Of a stretch of DNA of 12,642 bases, positions 1 through 5,185 are shown piece by piece. The position numbers were made by a program, and so were the translations under genes. Each line of letters begins with the position of its first letter. The stretch's first letter is position 1. Location: assembly GCA_016764015.1 (NCBI GenBank), contig JAESSR010000062.1, forward strand, positions 1-12,642, read 5' to 3'. The notes under the pieces were generated by a model that made no database searches, was not told the origin of the DNA, and was given only the letters and a program-made list of their open reading frames with translations. Origin of the DNA: Phycisphaerales bacterium. GTDB taxonomy: Bacteria; Planctomycetota; Phycisphaerae; Phycisphaerales; UBA1924.

Positions 1-339
1 CTCAGCACCGGTCAAAATGACCTGCTGCGAGGACTTCACTGTCCGCGTCCGCGTAATCGACGAAATATCGTCCATCACCGGGTGATACCAAGTGGTATCG
101 GGCAACGCGATATCTGGTGAATCTTCATAGATGTTCTGTTCGGCATCCTCTTCGTAGAAGACTTCCGAATCGATGAAGTCTTGTTCCTTAACCAGAATTT
201 GGTTGAGAAGACGCTCATCCTCATGGGAGAGCTGGCGAGCGGTTTTGCCCGCCCGCGTAGAAGTACGAGTGACCCCCACGCGATGCCTACGGCGCATCTG
301 CTCAAGTGGGCTCGGATTATTGTTTGTAGCTTGCATCAT
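1..339 (-). CDS. Probable RNA polymerase sigma-70 family factor, N-terminal part (gene runs off left edge)
   Basis: The minus-strand frame from ATG at 339 stays open for 113 codons to base 1. It begins MMQATNNNPSPLEQMRRR and contains LLNQILVKEQDFIDSEVFY, then DTTWYHPVMDD, and ends QQVILTGAE. A GGAG ribosome site (345-348) lies 5 nt before the first ATG and 8 nt before a second ATG at 336, which supports the start. From memory, large planctomycete primary-type sigma factors have a similar N-terminus: a basic stretch, an 'xFIDSxxF...AE' segment, then a 'LTxxEE' segment leading into region 1.2/2. The region 2-4 helices that would prove it lie outside the window. The segment is acidic and hydrophilic with no membrane helix. 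If correct, the product would direct RNA polymerase to promoters. The function is an inference from resemblance; the open frame and start are seen directly. Confidence 0.6.
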   Translation of the reverse strand, partial: MMQATNNNPSPLEQMRRRHRVGVTRTSTRAGKTARQLSHEDERLLNQILVKEQDFIDSEVFYEEDAEQNIYEDSPDIALPDTTWYHPVMDDISSITRTRTVKSSQQVILTGAE

Positions 340-344
340 GCTGT

Positions 345-348
345 CTCC
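345..348 (-). promoter_or_regulatory. Ribosome binding site of the leftward sigma-like gene
   Basis: The minus strand reads GGAG, then acagc, then ATG ATG. This sets the start of the partial leftward gene at 339 (or 336). Confidence 0.55.
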
Positions 349-502
349 AACCGCCACGATCCTGCAGCGGCTTCATGTGTTTTCCAACGCTCGGGTTTCA
401 CCGTCTGAATCTCATTGTGAGTTTCAGTTGGATCCCGCCAAGGCGTGAATGATCAATCATGAATGCCTTGAAAAAAGACATTCAACCGTCAACAACTTGA
501 TT

Positions 503-520
503 TGATTCAGGTTTGAATCA
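503..520. repeat. Inverted repeat TGATTCA-ggtt-TGAATCA
   Basis: Perfect 7-bp arms are separated by 4 bases, about 165 bp upstream of the sigma-like gene. It could be an operator or a small hairpin. There is no T-run, so a terminator is unlikely. Confidence 0.35.
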
Positions 521-1151
521 TCCGAGTTGTCTTTCTACTCCATCTTCCAGATCAGCAAAGCTCATCAGAGGGTAGAGTCAATCCCATTTCCTACATGTGA
601 TTACCACGCACATCCGGTGTGCATGGGTACGACGGCTGCTTGAGAAGGCCGATTCTGAGTTGGCCAGGCATCGATTGGATGGACTTCAAGAGTCATCACG
701 ATGCGTTCTGGTCCATGTATGGGCCTCAAGCGGTTTGGCAAGGGTTTTACCCCCTCCAGTGCAGTGCATGTCATTGGTATTGAACGACTTGTCGTTTTGC
801 CGACACCTGCTCCTTCAATACGAAGCAAGACTGCAAAAAGTTTCGTTTCAAACCCATGAAATGCACAATTTCTTTGATTGTCAGTCGAAAACTTGCGTTT
901 TCAACTAGACGATTTGTCCAATGAGTAGGGAGTTTTACTCAATCACGATCGAAATACAAAGAAGTCGATCAATCGAGAGCATTTGCTCATCAAAAACATA
1001 AAATCGCCGTGACACATCCATGGTCAATTCGCTCGTCATCCTGTCGAGCGATGTGGGTTTGGGCAAGATGGCGGTGCTTGACGCCCGATAAAATCGAGCC
1101 TAATGTCGTCCACCGTCAACCCGATCGGTTTGACTTCGTCGCGCCGTCGGT

Positions 1152-1180
1152 TTGCCTTTTACCCGGGCCGCCAGTATACA
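1152..1180 (+). promoter_or_regulatory. Candidate sigma-70 promoter for the SOD gene
   Basis: TTGCCT (1152-1157) and TATACA (1175-1180) are separated by 17 bases. Each matches the TTGACA/TATAAT consensus at 4 of 6 positions. The start of transcription would fall near 1187, inside the palindrome CACTTGCAAGTG, leaving a leader of roughly 180 nt before the SOD ATG. This is a prediction by eye only. Confidence 0.3.
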
Positions 1181-1185
1181 CAATT

Positions 1186-1197
1186 CACTTGCAAGTG
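1186..1197. promoter_or_regulatory. 12-bp perfect palindrome, possible operator of SOD
   Basis: CACTTGCAAGTG is fully self-complementary and begins 5 bases after the candidate -10 hexamer, where a repressor would block initiation. No regulator is known from the window. Confidence 0.25.
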
Positions 1198-1229
1198 GCA
1201 ACAAGCAACTCGTAAATCAACCCCAAACC

Positions 1230-1243
1230 TGACAAGTTTGTCA
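1230..1243. promoter_or_regulatory. Inverted repeat TGACAA-gt-TTGTCA in the SOD leader
   Basis: Perfect 6-bp arms with a 2-bp centre lie about 120 bp before the SOD start. CCCCA (1221-1225) and TGGGG (1249-1253) flank it and could pair as an outer stem. It may be an operator or a leader RNA hairpin; the sequence does not decide which. Confidence 0.25.
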
Positions 1244-1365
1244 AAAAATGGGGATTTGTGTCTACTTTTCAAGGCAATGTTCACATTTCATCCACAATTT
1301 CAAGCTTGATGTTCCACCCCCAAACAGGGTAATCAAGCCTGAACAATCAAAGAAAGTCCAATCCA

Positions 1366-1989
1366 ATGGCATTCGAACTCCCCGATCTCCCGTACGCATA
1401 CGACGCCCTCGAGCCTCACTTTGACGCGCGGACCATGGAAATCCATCACACCAAGCACCACGCCGGGTACATCGCCAAAGCAAACGCCGCCCTCGCAGGC
1501 ACCGAGTGGGAAGGCAAATGCTTCGGCGAGATCCTCGGACGCATCAAGCAAGTCCCCGAAAACATCCGCACAGCCGTCCAGAACAATGTCGGTGGATACG
1601 CAAACCACCTCCTCTTCTGGACCATCCTCGCGCCAGCAGGCAAAGGCGGCGGCGGCGAACCTACCGGCGAGCTCGCAGAAGCAATCAACAGCTCCTTCGG
1701 CTCATTCGAAGAGTTCAAGGTCAAGTTCGCCGAGCAGGCAGCAACCCGCTTTGGCTCCGGCTGGGCATGGGTTGGCGTTGACGCCCCGGGCAAACTCCAT
1801 GTCGGTTCGACCCCGAACCAAGATTCACCGATCATGTTTGGGCACAAGCCAATCCTCGGGCTCGATGTCTGGGAGCATGCCTACTACCTCAACTACCAGA
1901 ACCGTCGCCCTGATTACATCAATGCATTCTGGAATATCGTGAACTGGGAACAGGTCTCCAAGAACTACGAGCAGTGGAAAGGCGAATAA
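1366..1989 (+). CDS. sodA: Superoxide dismutase, Mn-type (Fe/Mn family)
   Basis: Converts superoxide to oxygen and hydrogen peroxide. The 207-residue length is normal for a bacterial Fe/Mn SOD. Metal ligands are all in place: H27 (in HHTKHH, 27-32), H81 (NHLLFW), D167 and H171 (DVWEHAYY). The second-shell pattern is Mn-like: G76-G77 before the NH motif, F84, and Q152 in TPNQDSP, which in Mn enzymes takes the place of the Fe-type glutamine near residue 70. A cambialistic enzyme is not excluded. No signal peptide is visible, so it should be cytoplasmic. The ATG at 1366 gives the expected N-terminus ([17 protein letters not shown]), although the ribosome site is weak. It appears monocistronic, with its own promoter region upstream and a hairpin plus T-run downstream at 2019-2043. 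The gene symbol reflects the Mn-type reading. Confidence 0.95.
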   Translation: MAFELPDLPYAYDALEPHFDARTMEIHHTKHHAGYIAKANAALAGTEWEGKCFGEILGRIKQVPENIRTAVQNNVGGYANHLLFWTILAPAGKGGGGEPTGELAEAINSSFGSFEEFKVKFAEQAATRFGSGWAWVGVDAPGKLHVGSTPNQDSPIMFGHKPILGLDVWEHAYYLNYQNRRPDYINAFWNIVNWEQVSKNYEQWKGE

Positions 1990-2014
1990 GCCGTTCGCCA
2001 ACATCTCATCCCCC

Positions 2015-2043
2015 GTGGCACAGGCGTCCCGCCTGTGTTTTTT
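2015..2043 (+). repeat. Palindromic hairpin repeat, copy 1
   Basis: The unit is GTGGCACAGGCG-TCC-CGCCTGTG followed by T-rich sequence. It shares about 24 bases with copy 2 in the same orientation; only the loop differs (TCC against TCT). Confidence 0.75.
2019..2043 (+). terminator. Rho-independent terminator of the SOD gene, built from a repeat copy
   Basis: CACAGGCG and CGCCTGTG form a perfect 8-bp GC-rich stem around a TCC loop, followed at once by six T residues. It sits 30 nt after the SOD stop. The stem is also the first of three copies of a local repeat. Confidence 0.65.
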
Positions 2044-2075
2044 ATTCACCCGATGGATGTCTTGTCCCTTCCTGC

Positions 2076-2104
2076 GTGGCACAGGCGTCTCGCCTGTGTT
2101 CTTT
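2076..2104 (+). repeat. Palindromic hairpin repeat, copy 2
   Basis: GTGGCACAGGCG-TCT-CGCCTGTG is followed by TTCTTT. It has the same orientation as copy 1 and lies 61 bp downstream. It may act as a second, weaker terminator. Confidence 0.75.
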
Positions 2105-2116
2105 GAGTGTGTCATA

Positions 2117-2146
2117 AGAAAGACACAGGCGGGACGCCTGTGCTAC
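2117..2146 (-). repeat. Palindromic hairpin repeat, copy 3, inverted
   Basis: Read on the minus strand it is GTAGCACAGGCG-TCC-CGCCTGTG followed by TCTTTCTT, the same unit in reverse orientation. The group is therefore two direct copies plus one inverted copy within 132 bp. Such head-to-head arrangements are typical of REP/BIME-like elements. Confidence 0.75.
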
Positions 2147-2180
2147 GGCAACTTGTGTATTCTGTGCCATAGTATTGGGT

Positions 2181-2783
2181 GTGAAAAAGAAGAACATCCT
2201 CCTGACCATCTGGCTCCTGCTCCCGATCACGATTGTGTCTTTGTTGATGGTCTGGATTTTCTACTCGCTCGACAAAGACCGCCTGATGGCCGACGCCGTA
2301 CCGATCGGGGCGGGGGCGGGTGATACCGGCAATGCCAACGCGCTCGGACAATGGCTCGCCGGGCGCGATCCTGATGCGGTGTCGCGAGCACTCGAAGCAA
2401 GGCGCGAGGGGCGAGCGATTGATCCAAGGGAGTGGCCGGGGGGGGTGGAGATTCAGATTCGGATTGATTCAGCAATGTCCGACGATGTTCGGCTGATGCT
2501 CACTCTCATCCAAGATGAAGAAGGGCGATACACATCGACTGGGCTTGGCCCCAAAGCCGACGGGCACTACACCAAAGGGTTCACGCAAGAGCAACTCAAA
2601 GGCTCGTTCTTTGTCATCTGCGAATCACTTCCAAATCGTGTGGCCAATGGATTCACGGACGAGACCGGGCGGTTGTTGCGGATTGTGGAAATCGAGCCTC
2701 AAATCCCCGATCCAAACCTGCAAGTCTCGGAACCGATGGTGGTGGAGGTGCGGATAGATTCGGTGTATGAGGAGTCGCCTTGA
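2181..2783 (+). CDS. Hypothetical single-pass membrane protein
   Basis: I do not recognise the family. The protein of about 200 residues starts with MKKKN, then has one hydrophobic helix (about residues 6-28, rich in I, L and V). A polar, mostly acidic domain of about 170 residues follows, which the lysine-rich N-terminus would place outside the cytoplasm. GTG at 2181 is chosen because it gives a typical signal-anchor start; TTG at 2175 would add two residues. Neither has a ribosome site. A TAGTAT hexamer at 2170-2175 would put transcription near the GTG, so a leaderless message is possible. The 3' end overlaps the next gene by TTGA, implying translational coupling. A run of eight G at 2438-2445 lies inside the frame and could be a slippage or sequencing-error site. 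Confidence 0.7.
   Translation: MKKKNILLTIWLLLPITIVSLLMVWIFYSLDKDRLMADAVPIGAGAGDTGNANALGQWLAGRDPDAVSRALEARREGRAIDPREWPGGVEIQIRIDSAMSDDVRLMLTLIQDEEGRYTSTGLGPKADGHYTKGFTQEQLKGSFFVICESLPNRVANGFTDETGRLLRIVEIEPQIPDPNLQVSEPMVVEVRIDSVYEESP
2769..2774 (+). promoter_or_regulatory. Ribosome binding site deciding a TTG start at 2780
   Basis: GAGGAG followed by 5 bases and TTG, inside the end of the upstream gene. The same arrangement recurs 500 bp later (AAGGAG at 3269-3274, TTG at 3280). Confidence 0.7.
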
Positions 2784-3283
2784 GAATCTTGAGCCGAAAA
2801 ATCTGGCGTGCGTTTCCTGAGTTGGATCAGTTTGACGATCGTGTATGCAAGATGTATATCAAGCAGGCCAGGGCATTACACAACTCATGGAGAGGCGCGA
2901 TCCTTGTGGTGGCGTCAGTGTTTGTTGCGGGAATAACTTGGATTATTGTTTCGTTCTTTTTAGCTCAGTTGCTGAACTATTTGCAGGTCGGCGATCGATT
3001 TGAAACGACGGGAGTGTTGTTTATTTTTACTGGATTCATCTGGTTTCCAGGACTGGTCGCATTGCACATCCGCGATCGTTGGTTGCTTGCTTGTATAAAA
3101 AAACAAATCCGCACGGCAGCCTGTGGTGCTTGTGGCTACTCACTGTTAGGACTTGAAATCGGGACACATAAGAACGAACAAGCGGTGAAGTGTCCAGAAT
3201 GCGGTGAGCAAACAATACTCGCTCAATGGGGACTCACGAAAGCTGACATCGACCCGACGCTCCTTGCCAAGGAGTCGTCTTGA
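2780..3283 (+). CDS. Membrane protein with C-terminal four-cysteine zinc ribbon, paralog 1
   Basis: This 167-residue protein starts at TTG, overlapping the preceding stop by TTGA, with GAGGAG 5 nt upstream. The order is: a soluble N-terminal segment (RKIWRAFPELDQFDD, 6-20), two hydrophobic helices (about 39-67 and 77-97), a basic segment, and a zinc ribbon with C115, C118, C138 and C141 in CGACGYSLLGL...KCPECG. Many planctomycete membrane proteins of unknown role carry this type of ribbon; metal binding is inferred from the two CxxC pairs. The next gene is a paralog with the same architecture and nearly the same first 20 residues, so the pair arose by tandem duplication and may form a heteromeric complex. 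No enzymatic motif is visible and the function is unknown. Confidence 0.8.
   Translation: MRILSRKIWRAFPELDQFDDRVCKMYIKQARALHNSWRGAILVVASVFVAGITWIIVSFFLAQLLNYLQVGDRFETTGVLFIFTGFIWFPGLVALHIRDRWLLACIKKQIRTAACGACGYSLLGLEIGTHKNEQAVKCPECGEQTILAQWGLTKADIDPTLLAKESS
3269..3274 (+). promoter_or_regulatory. Ribosome binding site deciding a TTG start at 3280
   Basis: AAGGAG followed by 5 bases (TCGTC) and TTG. Bases 3271-3292 match 2771-2792 at 21 of 22 positions, so the site was duplicated together with the gene start. Confidence 0.7.
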
Positions 3284-3810
3284 GAATCTTGACACGCAAG
3301 AAAATCTGGCGTGCGTTTCCGGAGTTGGATCAGTTTGATGATGCTATTTGCAAAAAATTTGTGCGTAGAGCAAAATTGTTAGACAACTCAAGGCAAGAGC
3401 CGCTCTTGTTTCTCTTGGCATTTGGATGTGCATTTTTTGTCTGGATTTTCTTTGTCGGGATTATTCAGAGTGTTCACTTTGAGGTTGCAAAAAAGCTTGG
3501 GTGGCAGTTGCCGAGCATTGTCAGAAGTTCTTTTTTCGTCATCGGCTTCTCCGGTGTTCTTTGGTTTCCGATGTTGAGTGGTCTCATTGTTCGAGATCGG
3601 TGGTTGCGTCATTGCATTCGCAAACTTTTTAGTTTATCAGAGTGTGCGGCATGCGGATATTCCCTGATTGGGCTTGCAATTGTTGAGCGAGAAGATGGAC
3701 GAGGCGTCAGGTGTCCAGAATGTGGATTATTTACGACACTCAACATCGGGTATATCACCGAATTCGACATCGACCCAACATTCCTCAACAAATCTGAATC
3801 AAGCGTCTAA
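3280..3810 (+). CDS. Membrane protein with C-terminal four-cysteine zinc ribbon, paralog 2
   Basis: This 176-residue protein is the tandem paralog of the preceding one, starting at TTG and overlapping the previous stop by TTGA. The N-terminal segment KIWRAFPELDQFDD (8-21) is shared. Two hydrophobic helices follow (about 42-66 and 82-103), then a shared RDRWL stretch (106-110), then a zinc ribbon with C122, C125, C145 and C148 (CAACGYSLIGL...RCPECG). Both paralogs end with an 'xDIDPTxL' element. The middle portions have diverged strongly, whereas the first 15 or so codons remain close even at DNA level. The last 12 bp overlap the end of the convergent DUF1501 gene. The role is unknown; a membrane-anchored zinc-ribbon protein is all the sequence supports. 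Confidence 0.8.
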   Translation: MRILTRKKIWRAFPELDQFDDAICKKFVRRAKLLDNSRQEPLLFLLAFGCAFFVWIFFVGIIQSVHFEVAKKLGWQLPSIVRSSFFVIGFSGVLWFPMLSGLIVRDRWLRHCIRKLFSLSECAACGYSLIGLAIVEREDGRGVRCPECGLFTTLNIGYITEFDIDPTFLNKSESSV

Positions 3811-5130
3811 TACACGCAAATGCTTATACCCCGCCCCAAGCACATCGCGGCTCTTCGTGCTGAGCCATTTGTCGAGCACTTCTGCGTACACGGATCGGAA
3901 ATCTGCGGTGTATTTTAGGTCGCCGTTGTCGAGATTGGTCAGCGATGGATGGCGTGAATGGAACCCGCCTTTGACCTTGGCGCCGAACATGAACATTGGT
4001 GCAGCCGTGCCGTGATCGGTGCCGCGGGATGCGTTTTGTCCGACGCGCCTGCCGAACTCGCTAAAGCACATGGTGGTGACGCGTCCATCGTTGCCTTGGG
4101 CTTTGAGATCGCTCTGGAATGAGCGGATCGCGTCGGAGAACTGTCCGAGCAATCGGTTGTGCCCGTTGACCTGGTTCGCGTGGGTGTCGAATCCGCCCAG
4201 TGATGCGTAGTACACACGGGTCTTGAGACCAGCGCGGATCATCGATCCGATCATGCTCAGTTGTTTCGAGATTTCGGTGCCTTGGTACTTCACTAATGGC
4301 TCCGCAGCGACCGCTTTTCGGATGATCTCTGACGATATCCGTGCGTCCATCGCGGTGCGCATCAAGAACGCGTTGTTCGATCCTTCGTGGGCGTGCTCGG
4401 TGCTGGTATCGGTCAGGGCTTGGTGGTTGTCGATGATGTCCTTTGAGTAGGTGCCCCCCGCCCAGCTAAAGAGATCCGCAGACTCAAACGAGACCGGCAT
4501 CATGTGTCGCCCGGTGAGCGCCAATGGTGCTTGGCGTCCAATTGCGATCGGGGGCTCAAGCGTGTGTGAGTAATCGGGTTGCCCGCTTTGTCCTTTGCCA
4601 TAGCCGCAGCATTGCGCGTCGATGTACTTGCCGATCCACCCGTCGCCGGTGCCTCTTGTATCCGCGGTGTGCCAGATGTCTGTTGATGTGAAGTGCGATC
4701 GGTTCGGGTTTGGATATCCGACGCCTTGGATGATGGCGCATTGTCCTTCGTCGTAGAGTTCGCGGATGCCGGTCATCGAGCCGTTGAGTGCCAGGTCGCC
4801 GGCATTGCCCGCTCCGTTTTTACTCAGGATGTGCAAGTTGTCGAGCGTGAGCGCGTGGTTTGGGCGCATGCGGTGGTAGTTGTCATCGCGGTAGGGGACG
4901 ACGGTGTTGAGCCCATCGTTGCCGCCGGAGAGTTGGATGATGACGAGGATTTTATCTTCATCAACACCGGCGATAGACGAGAGACCCAGTTCTGGTTTCG
5001 GGAGTGCATATGCAGATGATTGGATGAACGCGGGCACGGTGATGGCTGCCGACGCCAAGGCTGCGGAGGATTGCATGAAGGCTCGGCGGGTGTACGCGTT
5101 GGTGTCTTCAGGATTGTTATGAAGGTTCAT
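3799..5130 (-). CDS. DUF1501 family exported protein (Tat signal)
   Basis: This is a 443-residue DUF1501 protein, a family related to the alkaline phosphatase/sulfatase fold and common in planctomycetes, with no established reaction. A Tat signal is visible: RR at 15-16 in TRRAFMQ, a hydrophobic stretch to about residue 37, and a likely cut after AYA (40-42). Family motifs follow: LSGGNDGLNTVVPY (67-80), GGFDTHANQ (312-320), SEFGRR (357-362) and GTDHGTAAP (370-378). ATG at 5130 is chosen because GGAG lies 9 nt upstream; an ATG at 5145 or TTG at 5148 would add 5 or 6 residues without a ribosome site. It lies 55 nt after the DUF1800 gene on the same strand, the usual pairing of these two families, so one operon is likely. 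Its 3' end overlaps the opposite-strand gene. Confidence 0.92.
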   Translation of the reverse strand: MNLHNNPEDTNAYTRRAFMQSSAALASAAITVPAFIQSSAYALPKPELGLSSIAGVDEDKILVIIQLSGGNDGLNTVVPYRDDNYHRMRPNHALTLDNLHILSKNGAGNAGDLALNGSMTGIRELYDEGQCAIIQGVGYPNPNRSHFTSTDIWHTADTRGTGDGWIGKYIDAQCCGYGKGQSGQPDYSHTLEPPIAIGRQAPLALTGRHMMPVSFESADLFSWAGGTYSKDIIDNHQALTDTSTEHAHEGSNNAFLMRTAMDARISSEIIRKAVAAEPLVKYQGTEISKQLSMIGSMIRAGLKTRVYYASLGGFDTHANQVNGHNRLLGQFSDAIRSFQSDLKAQGNDGRVTTMCFSEFGRRVGQNASRGTDHGTAAPMFMFGAKVKGGFHSRHPSLTNLDNGDLKYTADFRSVYAEVLDKWLSTKSRDVLGAGYKHLRVLDA

Positions 5131-5139
5131 CGGGGGTGT

Positions 5140-5143
5140 CTCC
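5140..5143 (-). promoter_or_regulatory. Ribosome binding site of the DUF1501 gene
   Basis: The minus strand reads GGAG 9 nt before ATG at 5130. The GGAG lies inside the first codons of the longer alternative frame, so it argues for the shorter start. Confidence 0.5.
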
Positions 5144-5185
5144 ATCAAACGGAAATGGGAATCAGTTTATCGACATCGCACGGCA

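Larger units (their letters stand above)
340..1365. other. Divergent intergenic region of about 1 kb without a convincing gene
   Basis: This stretch separates the leftward sigma-like gene from the rightward SOD gene. Open frames here are short (103 codons or fewer), lack ribosome sites and resemble no family I recognise. The longest, 597-908 on the plus strand, would begin with GTG. The stretch is more AT-rich than the flanking genes, particularly around 460-580 and 840-1000. I see no tRNA, tmRNA or RNase P consensus. It does hold several perfect inverted repeats (503-520, 1186-1197, 1230-1243) and a plausible SOD promoter, so it is best read as regulatory and leader sequence, possibly with a decayed gene in the middle. 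Confidence 0.6.

Noticed and set aside
601..783. Plus-strand frame with ...DAFWSMYGPQAVWQGFYPLQCSAC..., reminiscent of a zinc-ribbon fragment
   Set aside because: Short, ends at TGA at 781 with no recognisable continuation, and no family match that I can name. Possible gene relic but unsupported.
601..828. Minus-strand frame containing GAGVGKTTS, like a P-loop
   Set aside because: Only 75 residues, no preceding beta-strand or Walker B, no ribosome site; a chance match.
597..908. 103-codon plus-strand open frame in the long intergenic region
   Set aside because: It would need a GTG start, has no ribosome site, no recognisable family and scattered codon use. A gene decayed beyond recognition cannot be excluded.
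340..1365. tRNA, tmRNA, RNase P or other structured RNA gene in the 1-kb gap
   Set aside because: I found no GTTCGA-type T-loop, no GAGGAAAGTCC-type RNase P core and no tmRNA-like ends by eye.
1421..1942. Long alternative frames inside the SOD gene on both strands
   Set aside because: Low-complexity S/T/P-rich or unrelated translations of a gene with complete SOD active-site residues.
2015..2146. CRISPR array
   Set aside because: Only three units, one inverted, unequal spacing, and the unit is a full hairpin with no spacer pattern.
2015..2230. Short open frames through the hairpin repeats giving peptides such as HRRDACAT and TGVSPV
   Set aside because: These are translations of the palindromic repeat and not genes.
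4693..5019. 108-codon plus-strand open frame inside the DUF1501 gene
   Set aside because: It is the opposite-strand shadow of a clear family member with matching motifs on the minus strand.
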